A stretch of DNA of 64,000 nucleotides from NCBI GenBank assembly GCA_963837025.1, contig CAWILT010000001.1, positions 1,036,793 to 1,100,792 on the forward strand. The letters run 5' to 3'. Position 1 is the first letter of the stretch; every line of letters starts with the position of its first letter. Positions 42,567 to 51,891 of the stretch are shown here, in pieces. Position numbers and translations under genes: made by a program. Origin of the DNA: JALZUV01 sp963837025 (GTDB lineage Bacteria > Pseudomonadota > Alphaproteobacteria > Rickettsiales > JALZUV01). The notes beneath the pieces were generated by a model. The model searched no databases, had not been told where the DNA came from, and saw only the letters and a program-made list of their open reading frames with translations.

Positions 42567-44861
42567 ATGGCTGCGAAGAAATCTACCGCGACTAAAACGA
42601 AAACTACCGCCAAAGCAACTGAAGAAAAAGTGAAAAAGCCTGCCGCTGTCAAAAAAGCTGCACCTGCGAGCAAAGCTGCCGCTGAGCCAAAAAAGGCCGC
42701 CGCTAAAAAGTCAGCACCCAAAAAGGCTGCTACACCAAAGGCAAAAGCTGAGAAAAAACCAGCCGCAAAGAAAGCTGCTCCTAAAAAAGCAGCCGCTAAA
42801 AAAGTGGCGGTTAAAAAAGCACCTAAAAAAGCGCCCGCACCCCATACTAAAGCCGCTAAAACCAAAGCTGCAGCCGATGTTAAAGAGTTAGTTGAATCCA
42901 AAACACTCGACGTTCAGCCTGAAATGACCAAAAAAGAGGCGGCTGATCATAAAGAGCAGCAGCAGCTAATTGTACGTAAGCTTTTAGGTCGCGGTAAAGT
43001 GCGCGGTTTCCTCACCTATGATGAAATCAACCAAATGGTGCCGCCTGACCAGTTCACGGCTGACTTTATTGATAATACCATCGCAGGCCTGCAATCAGCC
43101 GGCATCACATTAGTTGAAGATGCCAGCGAGATGGAAGATTCGGACGAGAAAGAAAAATCCGATAAATATGGCCGTGCGGATGATCCTGTTCGTATGTATC
43201 TGCGCGAGATGGGCAATGTTGAATTGCTGTCGCGCGAAGGCGAAATTGAAATTGCCAAACGTATTGAAGCTGGCCGCGAAGCCATGGTAACCAGCCTGTG
43301 CGAAAGCCCGTTGGTAATGAAAGAAATGATGGAATGGCGCGATGGCTTGGAAGCCGGAACCGTTCTACTGCGCGATATTATCGATCTTGATGCTACCTAT
43401 GGCGCCGATGCTTATGGCGCAACCGATGACGACCAAGCCGATCCTGATGGCGATAGCTTAGGATTGGCCGATGGTGATGATGAAGATGACGACGACGATG
43501 ATGATGAAGTTAAATCAAGCGGTGACGATGAAGAAGACGAGGATGATGATGAAGATGGCGAAAAATCATCTGATGATGATTATGTAGCAAACCCCTCGCT
43601 TCTGGCCATGGAAACCGAGCTTACCCCTCGCATTCTAGAACAGCTTGATGATTTAGCGAAAATTGCCAAGCCGATGCAAAAACTGCAAGAAAAGCAGCTA
43701 CTTGCCGCTTTTGGTGAAGGTAAATTTACCGATGCCGATAAAAAGAAATATGATAGTTTGCATGCACAATTAGTCGAACTCACCATCAATATTCGCGTGC
43801 ATAATAACCAAGTCGAAAAGCTGATGGATCGTATGTATGGTATTAACCGCCGTATGATTCAGCATGAATTGCACATGCTTAAATTGGCTGAAAAAGCAGG
43901 TGTTGCACGCGCAAGTTTTGTCAAAGAATATAAAAATAATGAGTTAACCGAAGGCTGGCTCGAAAAAATGGAGAAATCTAAAGAAAAAGGCTGGAAAGAA
44001 TTTATCAGCCAAAACCGCGAAGATTTAGAAGATATCCGCGATGATATTTGCCTAACCGCCCGCACGATCGGTGTGGATATTGCTGAATATAAGCGCATTG
44101 TAATGCTAGTGCAAAAAGGTGAGCGCGAGGCCACCCGCGCCAAAAAAGAGATGATTGAAGCGAACTTGCGCTTGGTGATTTCAATTGCGAAAAAATACAC
44201 CAACCGTGGCCTACAATTCCTTGATTTGATTCAGGAAGGCAATATTGGCTTGATGAAAGCGGTGGATAAATTTGAATATCGCCGTGGCTATAAATTCTCC
44301 ACCTATGCCACATGGTGGATTCGCCAAGCCATCACGCGCTCTATCGCCGATCAGGCGCGCACCATTCGTATTCCGGTGCATATGATTGAAACCATTAACA
44401 AAATTGTGCGCACAGGCCGTCAAATGCTGCATGAAATTGGTCGCGAGCCTACGCCTGAAGAATTGGCAGAACGTTTAGTAATGCCACTCGATAAAGTGCG
44501 CAAAGTGATGAAAATTGCTAAAGAGCCTGTATCGCTTGAAACTCCAATCGGTGATGAAGAAGATTCGCAATTCGGTGATTTTATTGAAGATAAAAACGCA
44601 ATTTTACCTGTCGATTCCGCTATTCACAGCAACTTGCGCGAAACTACCACGCGCATTCTGGCATCGCTTACTCCGCGTGAAGAGCGCGTGTTGCGTATGC
44701 GTTTTGGCATCGGCATGAACACCGATCACACATTGGAAGAAGTTGGCCAGCAATTTAGTGTAACGCGTGAACGTATCCGCCAGATTGAAGCCAAAGCATT
44801 ACGCAAGCTAAAGCATCCCAGCCGCAGCCGCAAAATGCGCAGTTTCTTAGACCAAAGCTAG
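42567..44861 (+). CDS. rpoD: Primary sigma factor RpoD with histone-H1-like tail
   Basis: 764 residues, long for the family. Residues about 1-110 form a Lys/Ala/Pro-rich tail of KKAA/PKKA repeats like histone H1 C-termini. Region 1.1 follows, then region 1.2 (DPVRMYLREMG), a long non-conserved insert with an acidic run (about 291-338, mostly Asp/Glu), region 2 (NLRLVISIAKKYTNRGLQFLDL, YKFSTYATWWIRQAI), region 3 and region 4 (LTPREERVLRMRFGIG, VTRERIRQIEAKALRKL). No Shine-Dalgarno is evident. The core is a normal sigma-70. Confidence 0.96.
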   Translation: MAAKKSTATKTKTTAKATEEKVKKPAAVKKAAPASKAAAEPKKAAAKKSAPKKAATPKAKAEKKPAAKKAAPKKAAAKKVAVKKAPKKAPAPHTKAAKTKAAADVKELVESKTLDVQPEMTKKEAADHKEQQQLIVRKLLGRGKVRGFLTYDEINQMVPPDQFTADFIDNTIAGLQSAGITLVEDASEMEDSDEKEKSDKYGRADDPVRMYLREMGNVELLSREGEIEIAKRIEAGREAMVTSLCESPLVMKEMMEWRDGLEAGTVLLRDIIDLDATYGADAYGATDDDQADPDGDSLGLADGDDEDDDDDDDEVKSSGDDEEDEDDDEDGEKSSDDDYVANPSLLAMETELTPRILEQLDDLAKIAKPMQKLQEKQLLAAFGEGKFTDADKKKYDSLHAQLVELTINIRVHNNQVEKLMDRMYGINRRMIQHELHMLKLAEKAGVARASFVKEYKNNELTEGWLEKMEKSKEKGWKEFISQNREDLEDIRDDICLTARTIGVDIAEYKRIVMLVQKGEREATRAKKEMIEANLRLVISIAKKYTNRGLQFLDLIQEGNIGLMKAVDKFEYRRGYKFSTYATWWIRQAITRSIADQARTIRIPVHMIETINKIVRTGRQMLHEIGREPTPEELAERLVMPLDKVRKVMKIAKEPVSLETPIGDEEDSQFGDFIEDKNAILPVDSAIHSNLRETTTRILASLTPREERVLRMRFGIGMNTDHTLEEVGQQFSVTRERIRQIEAKALRKLKHPSRSRKMRSFLDQS

Positions 44862-44870
44862 CATTAGTTG

Positions 44871-46220
44871 TTATTTAGATCCGATGATGGGTGGTTGTGC
44901 TTTAGGCAATAAAACCCCTGTCACCGAATAGTTTTCATCCAGCAAGCTCAAGCTATCGCTCACCTGCTGCGCGGTGATGGCTTCTATTTTAGCTTCCCAA
45001 TCAAAATAATAATCCACCGGCACGTCAATCATCGCCAAATGCCCCATCACTTGCGCTAGCGATTGCAAACCATCGCGCAAATAAATGTTACTGGCTAAAA
45101 GCTGCGTTTTAGCACGCTGCAAATCAGCCTCTTTAGGCGGTGTAGCTTTTAAAACAGCAAATTCAGCAGCTATTAATCTTTCAATTTCGGGCAGTTGCGC
45201 GGCATCTTTAGGTACGACGCTCAACTCAAACTCGCCTGGGCCTTTGCGAAACGGATTAAAACTTGTGCCAACCGATTCAGCCAGTTGTTTTTGCTCCACC
45301 AACAGCTGATATAAGCGGCTCGTTTTGCTGCCCCCGAGCAAATAATCCGCAATCATCAGTGGAATAAAATGCGCTTCATTCTCAGCACGTTTCCAACCAT
45401 AGCTGGGGGTGACATAGGCTTTTGACCATTCGGCGCGTTTAACCCGCTCATGCTGCATTTCCAAACGTCGTGGGGCAAGTTGGGGTGGCTCAATCACAGT
45501 GGGCTGCACCTGCAAGCCTCGCGGTTTAATGTCGGCATAATAGGTATTGACCAAATTGCGCGCTTGGCTTTCAGTCACGTCACCTGCCAGCACCAGCACC
45601 GCATTTTGTGGGTTATGATAGCGCGCATAATAATCCATTACCACCTGTTGATTTAGCTGCTCCATCTCGTTTTCCCAGCCAATAATAGGTGTGCCATAGG
45701 GATGATGCAGGTAAAGCGCAGCATTTAATTGCTCAGCAAATAAAGCGCTAGGATTATTATCCACACGCATGCGGCGTTCTTCTAAGATCACTTTCTTTTC
45801 TTTTTCAAACTCGGCTTGTGTGGTTTGCAAATGCTCCCACCGGTCTGCCTCAAGTTCCATCACCAATGGTAAATTTTCGGAGGCTATATTCACCCAATAG
45901 CCCGTATAATCGGCAGTCGTAAAGGCATTGGTTTGGCCACCCTTTGCAGCAATTAATTTACTATAATCGTTGGGCGCATGTTTTTTAGTGCCCTGAAACA
46001 GCATATGCTCCATATAATGCGCTAACCCCGATTGCCCGACCGGATCATTCACCGCCCCAAATTTCATCAGCAAATTATGGCTAACCGCAGGAATGCGGCT
46101 ATCCTCTATCACAATCACGCGCAACCCATTTTCAAGCGTAAATTCATGCACGCTGGGCTTTGCGGCAAACAAAAATAGCGGCAGCGCTATTAGCAATAGA
46201 CGTTTAAAGAAGATCGGCAC
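44871..46220 (-). CDS. M16-family zinc peptidase, secreted
   Basis: About 449 residues from a GTG at 46220; a TTG at 46247 overlapping the previous gene is the alternative. Hydrophobic signal segment (LLLIALPLFLFAAKP), then the inverted zinc motif HxxEH (HYMEHMLFQG) with the distal glutamate region EADRWEHL, and the M16C tail domain (RYHNPQNAVLVLAGDVT). Insulinase/processing-peptidase type; a partner non-catalytic subunit gene is not seen next to it. Confidence 0.9.
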   Translation of the reverse strand: MPIFFKRLLLIALPLFLFAAKPSVHEFTLENGLRVIVIEDSRIPAVSHNLLMKFGAVNDPVGQSGLAHYMEHMLFQGTKKHAPNDYSKLIAAKGGQTNAFTTADYTGYWVNIASENLPLVMELEADRWEHLQTTQAEFEKEKKVILEERRMRVDNNPSALFAEQLNAALYLHHPYGTPIIGWENEMEQLNQQVVMDYYARYHNPQNAVLVLAGDVTESQARNLVNTYYADIKPRGLQVQPTVIEPPQLAPRRLEMQHERVKRAEWSKAYVTPSYGWKRAENEAHFIPLMIADYLLGGSKTSRLYQLLVEQKQLAESVGTSFNPFRKGPGEFELSVVPKDAAQLPEIERLIAAEFAVLKATPPKEADLQRAKTQLLASNIYLRDGLQSLAQVMGHLAMIDVPVDYYFDWEAKIEAITAQQVSDSLSLLDENYSVTGVLLPKAQPPIIGSK

Positions 46221-46782
46221 GGTTGTCAGAATAGTCTGAAACTTCAAGCGCTTCCATTAATGATGGCATATCATCCACCACTTTGTAAAAGCTTGATACT
46301 TCTTGTTTAGCAAATCCCTTTGCAATTATATTTTCCATCAATGCAATCAAATGATTCCAATAGCCGTTATGATTAAAGATGATGATAGGTTTACTATGCA
46401 ATTTCAGCTGCTTCCAGCAAATAATCTCAAACATTTCATCCATCGTACCAAAGCCACCCGGCAGAATAATAAATGCGTTTGATAGTTGATACATAATCTC
46501 TTTACGCTGATGCATGGTATCCACCATGATGATTTCGGTCAGGCTTTCATGCTCATTTTCAATATTTTTCAAACTATGTGGAAACACGCCTGAAACTTTA
46601 CCACCCTTAGCCATCGTCGCATTTGCAATGGCCCCCATCACGCCACAATCGCCGCCGCCATAGACCAAACGAATATCATGTTCAGCGAATTTTTCGCCAA
46701 GCTGCTTGCCAATATTTAAATGAGTTTGTGCAACGTCGTTACTAGCACCGCAAAATACAGCGGCTGATTGGGGAAATTTCAT
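46204..46782 (-). CDS. LOG-family protein (TIGR00730; cytokinin-activating phosphoribohydrolase-like)
   Basis: 192 residues. Members cleave ribose-5-phosphate from nucleoside monophosphates. Motif PGGFGTMDEMFE is complete; GGGDCGVMGAIANA binds nucleotide phosphate. AAGGAGCC precedes the ATG. It overlaps the start region of the M16 gene. Confidence 0.92.
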   Translation of the reverse strand: MKFPQSAAVFCGASNDVAQTHLNIGKQLGEKFAEHDIRLVYGGGDCGVMGAIANATMAKGGKVSGVFPHSLKNIENEHESLTEIIMVDTMHQRKEIMYQLSNAFIILPGGFGTMDEMFEIICWKQLKLHSKPIIIFNHNGYWNHLIALMENIIAKGFAKQEVSSFYKVVDDMPSLMEALEVSDYSDNRADLL

Positions 46783-46869
46783 GAAGGCTCCTTATTAATT
46801 GCCCCATATATAAAGTTCTGCCGCGCTGTGGCTAGCAAAATTCACATTTTAGGGTGCATTGCGGCGCAA

Positions 46870-47301
46870 TTAGGCGAAGCTAGCCTCGCGTTTGGCAATT
46901 TCTACCGCTAAGCGCACGTCAATATCGTTAATAATATCTTTAAGCATCGGATCATGCGCGTGGCTGTTAAGGCGGTTTTGCTGCTCGCGCATGCGTTGTA
47001 GCATGTGTGGACTGTCATCGCCCAACAACATGTCGCGGCGTAGCGCCTCAAGCATGTCTAAAGACTGCACACCCTGCTTAAGCGTTTGCTGGCGCAAGCC
47101 ATTATCGTGCGGCACTTCCTGCATCGCAAGAAATGCACTGGTAGCAGCCACCCCTTCCATCGCGGCAGGTGCTTTGGTTTCGCTTGTGCTGCTGGTTTCG
47201 CCTGCTCCTAAAAGCGCATCAAACACGCCTTTATCGCCTGTGCTCTTAGCTTTCTTCGATTTGCTTGAGCCCTTAATCCCATCGGTATTTGTAATTTTCA
47301 T
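46870..47301 (-). CDS. fliX: Flagellar assembly regulator FliX
   Basis: 143 residues. FliX is an alphaproteobacterial protein that, with FlbD, ties class III/IV flagellar gene transcription to basal-body assembly. Features: short N-terminal MKITNTDGIKG, a Lys/Ser/Thr-rich variable linker, then the conserved region FLAMQEV, LKQGVQSLDMLEALRRDMLLG and the end IDVRLAVEIAKRE. ATG at 47301 is preferred over 47313 by its position relative to GGGA. No flagellar gene is adjacent. Confidence 0.82.
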   Translation of the reverse strand: MKITNTDGIKGSSKSKKAKSTGDKGVFDALLGAGETSSTSETKAPAAMEGVAATSAFLAMQEVPHDNGLRQQTLKQGVQSLDMLEALRRDMLLGDDSPHMLQRMREQQNRLNSHAHDPMLKDIINDIDVRLAVEIAKREASFA

Positions 47302-47390
47302 GTCAGATCCCATTTTTCCATTTATTTAGCGTCTTTCCATTTAACAAAGCAACATGCGTGCCAAATTTAGTTATACGCATAAAACGATGA

Positions 47391-47606
47391 TTAACGATTG
47401 CTACGATGCCCGCCCATGGTATCCACCGTAGAGGGGTTATGCATCACTCCTAAATTCTTAGGCCGATCGACCGCTGCTGTATCTGGTTGATTATTATACC
47501 ACCAATCACTCACTAACGGACACTCATTCGTCACATTCTGACACGCGCTTAGCAGCCCCAAAACTAAAACCCACACCATTAACCGACTAAAGCCTCGCAA
47601 AAACAT
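47391..47606 (-). CDS. Small orphan lipoprotein
   Basis: 71 residues. Signal peptide FSRLMVWVLVLGLLSAC with lipobox LSAC at about residues 19-22, then a short polar mature part (NECPLVSDWWYNNQPDTAAV). Small enough to be an anchor or entry-exclusion-type lipoprotein; function unknown. Upstream of fliX on the same strand, possibly cotranscribed. Confidence 0.65.
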   Translation of the reverse strand: MFLRGFSRLMVWVLVLGLLSACQNVTNECPLVSDWWYNNQPDTAAVDRPKNLGVMHNPSTVDTMGGHRSNR

Positions 47607-47646
47607 AAGCTAATTTAGCATTAATCTTAAAATAATGGAAATAAAA

Positions 47647-47723
47647 TGGCGCACCCCGCAGGATTCGAACCTGCAACCGCCTGATTCGTAGTCAGGTACT
47701 CTATCCAGTTGAGCTAGGGGTGC
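47647..47723 (-). tRNA. tRNA-Arg (anticodon ACG)
   Basis: 77 bases with an encoded CCA. Acceptor GCACCCC pairs with GGGGTGC; the anticodon stem CTGA.../...TCAGG holds the loop CTACGAA with anticodon ACG, read as ICG after editing; T-arm GCAGGTTCGAATCCTGC. It reads all CGU/CGC/CGA codons. Confidence 0.97.
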
Positions 47724-47832
47724 GTCTGTTCCTAATGATAGGAAGCGGCAACCTAATCAATCCGAATCAAAATGACAAGCAAATTATCGGTTACCGCTTG
47801 CAGTTTCAAAAGGCTGAGTTAGACTCACACTT

Positions 47833-48237
47833 ATGAAACAAATTTTTACATGCGCGCTCGTATCTTTCAGCTTAATTGCGGCACCTTTTACTCTGGCAGT
47901 GCCGCTAATGGCGCACGCGCAAACAGCTCCTACCGCAGCGAGCCATTATTCGGTGCCACTTGCCATTATTCGCTTTAATCAGCCGCGCGTGTATTTTCAA
48001 AATCCACTCAGCAATGCTCTACGTAGCGCCTTGCAAATTGACCCTAATGTGAGTTTTACGGTCGTTAGTTATGTTCCTAGCGGATCCACTGCATCACTCA
48101 ATGCGGCTGAGCGCAATTTGCAGCAAGTTCTGCAACAGCTCTATAGCTCGGGAATTAATCCATCAAATGTGAAGGTGGAAAAGAAAGCCGCTAGTGGATT
48201 AGCCCATTCTGAAGTGCATTTATTCGTTAGTGAATAA
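47833..48237 (+). CDS. Orphan periplasmic protein
   Basis: 134 residues. Signal peptide MKQIFTCALVSFSLIAAPFTLAVPLMAHA then a small alpha/beta domain: VSFTVVSYVPSG, NAAERNLQQVLQQLYSSGI, NVKVEKKAASGLAHSEVHLFV. This resembles a partial OmpA-like beta-alpha-beta fold but lacks its peptidoglycan-binding motif. Divergently oriented from the tRNA; no operon partner. Confidence 0.68.
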   Translation: MKQIFTCALVSFSLIAAPFTLAVPLMAHAQTAPTAASHYSVPLAIIRFNQPRVYFQNPLSNALRSALQIDPNVSFTVVSYVPSGSTASLNAAERNLQQVLQQLYSSGINPSNVKVEKKAASGLAHSEVHLFVSE

Positions 48238-48268
48238 GCGAAACTTTTCAGTCCTCAATTTTTGACAT

Positions 48269-48293
48269 AAAAAAAGCCGCCTTTCGGCAGCCT
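48269..48293 (-). terminator. rpmJ terminator
   Basis: Stem GCTGCC/GGCGGC (one G-U) with loop GAAA on the minus strand, followed by seven T's. Confidence 0.8.
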
Positions 48294-48313
48294 CTTTAAC
48301 AACGAGTCAAAAA

Positions 48314-48439
48314 CTAACCCTGACGCGCTTTATAGCGTGGGTTCTTTTTGTTGATAACGTAAAGACGGCCTTTACGCTTCACCACTTGACAGTTTTTATC
48401 GCGTTTTTTCGCGGATTTTAATGAGCTAAGTACTTTCAT
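48314..48439 (-). CDS. rpmJ: 50S ribosomal protein L36 (YkgO-type)
   Basis: 41 residues. Starts MKVLSSLKSAKKRDKNCQVV and ends KNPRYKARQG. Very basic; this is the longer YkgO-like L36 with only one cysteine (NCQVV) instead of the zinc-binding CxxC...C-H set, the form usual in alphaproteobacteria. AAGGCAG precedes the ATG; a terminator follows. Confidence 0.95.
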   Translation of the reverse strand: MKVLSSLKSAKKRDKNCQVVKRKGRLYVINKKNPRYKARQG

Positions 48440-48494
48440 AATTCTCTGCCTTGTTAAAGAAGGAACGCACTTTTAGCCAGCCAAGCCCGCCCTG

Positions 48495-49421
48495 TCAACC
48501 TGATATTGGCATTTTCTTAACCAAAGCTTCGCGCACAGGTAGGCTTTGCGGCAATTGTATGTTCCATACCCAACCCACTTTAGCAAATAACAGTAATATC
48601 CACCAGCCTGCATCTACTTCATGCGGATGATGTCCCAGCCTAGCGGATTGCGGAAAAGCATGGTGGTTATTATGCCAGCATTCACCAAAGGTAAACCATT
48701 TGGCGATGCCAATGTTAAAGCCTTGCACACCTGCATCGTTTACCACCCAATGTTGTTGCCCTTGACGATGAGCATAATAGCCCACCAACCAGTGGCCAAA
48801 TATGCATGCAACTAATCGCGCAGAAATACCCCATATTACATAACCCCAAACACCTAATAAATAGAACAAAATTGCCCAAGGCAACTGCTGTAATTCGGGA
48901 GTTTTTTCAATAAATTGATAAAATTTATTCCGAGCCACACTTGCCTCAAGCATCAGCGTAGGCGGATTATCTAATGCAACATCGCAATGCACTTGCCACC
49001 AAAAATCTCTCATCATAGATTGCCGGTGCGCAAAATAATCGTGGCAATGCAACTTGCGCTGTGCCCAATCACGAATATCATGCGTTTTAATCATGCTGAT
49101 AGGGCCACCTAATCCTACTAATGTGCCTAAATAAACAAGAATATATTCAAGCCACTTTTTACACGCATAGCTTTGATGAATTAGCCGTCGATGCATGCCC
49201 AATGAATGACCAAAACATAATACTCCTGCTGTTAAAATTAAAAACACCGCGCTATTTTCTAACGAAAATGTGTAGAATCCACCCCATAATACCACTAACA
49301 GATGCGCACAAAACCAGAGCGATTTGCGCCATTGCCAGCTCACCGTGCCATTTATTGCATCACTCAAACCATTATCAATGTAGCGAGGCTGTAAAAAGAG
49401 CTCAGGCGCTGCGTGCTTCAT
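48495..49421 (-). CDS. Membrane fatty acid desaturase (acyl-CoA delta-9-like)
   Basis: 308 residues, four membrane helices. Di-iron oxygenases of this group put a cis double bond into acyl chains. First box HSLGMH, third box HNNHH (FGECWHNNHHAFP) are standard. The usual second box HRxHH is replaced by KTHDIRDWAQRKLHCHDYFAHR, whose histidines are spaced differently, so substrate or chemistry may differ. Upstream gene is a frameshifted membrane protein. Confidence 0.85.
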   Translation of the reverse strand: MKHAAPELFLQPRYIDNGLSDAINGTVSWQWRKSLWFCAHLLVVLWGGFYTFSLENSAVFLILTAGVLCFGHSLGMHRRLIHQSYACKKWLEYILVYLGTLVGLGGPISMIKTHDIRDWAQRKLHCHDYFAHRQSMMRDFWWQVHCDVALDNPPTLMLEASVARNKFYQFIEKTPELQQLPWAILFYLLGVWGYVIWGISARLVACIFGHWLVGYYAHRQGQQHWVVNDAGVQGFNIGIAKWFTFGECWHNNHHAFPQSARLGHHPHEVDAGWWILLLFAKVGWVWNIQLPQSLPVREALVKKMPISG

Positions 49422-49425
49422 AGCA

Positions 49426-50389
49426 TTAAACGCTAGGCGCTGGCTTAGCTATCATTTCATCAATCAAATAGGCGGCGCTTTGTTCAATTGCAAAGCGTTG
49501 CAACGGCTCAAAATACCAAAAGGGGTCGAGCTTTCTATCAAACTGAATTTGTAAGGTAACCTCGGTTTGGCCTGCACTCAGAGGCTTAAATTGCAATTTT
49601 GTGCCATGTAGCTGCATATAGTTTGAGATATAGCTGGTATCGTCAATTTCGGTTTCAATACTAAAGTCAGATACATGAGCTAATTTCACTTTCATACTGC
49701 CTTCATGCGTATTGGTGGCAAACCACCGATGATACACAAAATCGAGCTGATGCACATCGCCTTGGTTAAGCGTTTCGGCCTGAATATTTTGCGGTAACGG
49801 AAATAATTTTAAGAATAAATTACGATTTTCGCTTAGATGAATCGGTTGCTTCAGCCGCTCTTTAATCGTTGAAATATCAGCATTTACAATCTGTGTAACT
49901 GAAACCTCATTATAACGCTCAAAACTAGTAGCCGGTAAAACTCCTTCTAGCGAAGCTGCGACCACAAGAGTGGGAATAATAAAAACATTTAAGCCTGTGA
50001 TTTTCTTTTTCTCTATTAAGTATGCACTTAAAAAAACCGAAACTCACACCAAATAAATAAATAGGCAAAAACATGATTACACAAATATATCCCTCCATCA
50101 ATATGAGCGACACACCAAACATAAGAGCCAAGCTATAGCCAACATTATAAAAATAGCGCTTATACCATTTTTGCGGAGCTTCAGCAGGAATGTAATAATA
50201 AATTATCCACGCAATAAGGTTGGGAATTAAAATATATAGAATTGCTGTACTATCAAGATGAAACGAAATTAAAAAGCGAATAGTAAGCAGTGTTGCGCCA
50301 ATGATTGAAATTACTCCTAAAAACCTTTGAAGCCTTTTTTTGGTTCGTTTGGGATTTTCTTTCCGATTTGCAAGTAAAGGATCTGTCAT
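49426..50389 (-). pseudogene. Frameshifted membrane protein with SRPBCC-like domain
   Basis: Two overlapping ORFs appear to be one gene. The first (from MTDPLLANRKENPK) has about four membrane helices and then runs into an implausible Cys/Arg-rich tail; the second frame, read from the same place, continues FLSAYLIEKKKITGLNVF, a fifth membrane helix, then an SRPBCC/START-like lipid-binding domain (VNADISTIKERLKQP ... DRKLDPFWYFEPLQRF). The switch is at a run of seven A's (50030-50036, T7 on minus); six would restore the frame. Either a real mutation, programmed slippage or a sequencing error. Follows ftsE by 3 bases. Confidence 0.75.
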
Positions 50390-50392
50390 CTT

Positions 50393-51052
50393 TTAATTTT
50401 CCATCTTTATCGTGCCATCAATTAGCTTCATCACAGGATAGCCATGCGCTTTGATGAGGTGTTGGTCATGTGTGGCGTAGAGCACCGTGGTGCCTTGTTT
50501 ATGAAGTTCTTTAAATAAATGCATAAAGCGTTCGCTTAGCGCGCTGTCTAAATTACCGCTGGGTTCATCTGCCAAAATTATATCCGGATTAGTGATGACG
50601 GCACGCGCAATAGCCACACGTTGTTTTTGTCCACCCGACAAGACCGGTGGGTAAAGCGATAGCTCACCCTTTAGGCCAACCCACTCGGCCATTTCACATG
50701 CTTTATCGCTAATACGCTTTTTGGGCTCGCCCATTACTTTAAGCGGTAGAGCAATATTTTCTTCCACCGTTAGATGATTAAGCAAGCGAAAATCTTGATA
50801 CACCATACCCACCTTGCGACGCATAGCAGGCAATTGATGGTGCGGCAAATGCGTAACCTCTTGCCCAAATAGGGTAATTTGCCCTCGTGTGGGGCGCCGC
50901 ATTAGTGAAATAAGCGACATTAGCGTGGATTTTCCCGCACCGCTGGGGCCACCTAAAAAATAAAACCCGCCCTTTTCAAGCGTTAGGTTTACATCGCGCA
51001 GCACCATTTGTTCACGATCGTAACTGTGATAAACCGATTTTAATTGAATCAT
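50393..51052 (-). CDS. ftsE: Cell division ATP-binding protein FtsE
   Basis: 219 residues. ABC ATPase that, with FtsX, controls periplasmic amidases at division. Walker A GPSGAGKS, signature LSGGQKQRVAIARA, Walker B ILADEPSGNLD, H-loop YATHD. All catalytic residues present. The expected ftsX gene does not follow; instead comes the frameshifted membrane/SRPBCC gene, which is not FtsX-like. Confidence 0.93.
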   Translation of the reverse strand: MIQLKSVYHSYDREQMVLRDVNLTLEKGGFYFLGGPSGAGKSTLMSLISLMRRPTRGQITLFGQEVTHLPHHQLPAMRRKVGMVYQDFRLLNHLTVEENIALPLKVMGEPKKRISDKACEMAEWVGLKGELSLYPPVLSGGQKQRVAIARAVITNPDIILADEPSGNLDSALSERFMHLFKELHKQGTTVLYATHDQHLIKAHGYPVMKLIDGTIKMEN

Positions 51053-51123
51053 AACTTTGTTTTAAACGAATATTCACTTGGTGTTAGACTAAGCCACCAT
51101 AATTGCATATACCCTTTAAGAAT

Positions 51124-51891
51124 ATGATTCTTGAGTGTCCAAATTGTCAGACTCGCTTCATGGTACCCGATAATGCTATCGGGGCGGATGGACGAAAAGT
51201 GCGTTGCGCTAAATGCAAACATCAATGGCATCAAATGCCCGATCATGATGATGTTGAGGATGAATTTGACTCCGATTTAATCGCAATAGCTCAAGAGGAT
51301 GAGCCTGCGCCACAAGCAAAAGATTTTGCTGAAACATTAAGCCAGACTAATCCAAATGATTTAAACATCATAATCGATAAACGCGCTAAACCTCTGCCCG
51401 CACTTAGCCAACCTGCAAGCCATCAAAGTTGGATGATTGCATCATTGCTTGTAGTAGTGGGAATGATAATCTTTGGATTACTAATGGGGCGTCATGCATT
51501 TTACCCTATTATGCCGGCAGTCTATCAAACGATTGGCTATTACCCTAATGATGGCGTGGTGCTTGCGAATCTTAAAATAACCCCGTTAAAATCACTACGC
51601 AAAAAGCGGTTTATGGTTAATTGCTTGCTTGTGAATACTGCCGATAGCCCCCAAATGCGCCCACCTATCGCTATGCGTATTTTATCGGATGGAGGCAATG
51701 TTCTGGCGGAAGATAATGACTATGTAGCAGGGGGTGGCCGCTTAATGGAACCGGGCGAGCAAATCGATTGCGGTGATATTGAAGTTACCCACGATTTCGC
51801 GAGTGCTGAGCGTCTTATGATAGAAATCGCCTCACCCTTTGAAATGGGTCGACGCGCAAAATGGAGCCCTGCCAAAGGCACTGCACCGTGA
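51124..51891 (+). CDS. Zinc-ribbon (MJ0042) single-pass membrane protein
   Basis: 255 residues. Starts with the zinc ribbon MILECPNCQTRFMVPDNAIG ... VRCAKCKHQW (two CxxC), then an acidic linker, one membrane helix (WMIASLLVVVGMIIFGLLMG, about 114-133) and a C-terminal DUF3426-like beta domain (KRFMVNCLLVNTADSPQMRPP). ATG at 51124 places the ribbon at the N-terminus. Divergent from ftsE; stop overlaps the GTG start of hpt. Confidence 0.88.
   Translation: MILECPNCQTRFMVPDNAIGADGRKVRCAKCKHQWHQMPDHDDVEDEFDSDLIAIAQEDEPAPQAKDFAETLSQTNPNDLNIIIDKRAKPLPALSQPASHQSWMIASLLVVVGMIIFGLLMGRHAFYPIMPAVYQTIGYYPNDGVVLANLKITPLKSLRKKRFMVNCLLVNTADSPQMRPPIAMRILSDGGNVLAEDNDYVAGGGRLMEPGEQIDCGDIEVTHDFASAERLMIEIASPFEMGRRAKWSPAKGTAP

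Noticed and set aside
47647..47723. tRNA-Arg as an integration site
   Set aside because: No integrase or repeated tRNA end is visible within the window.
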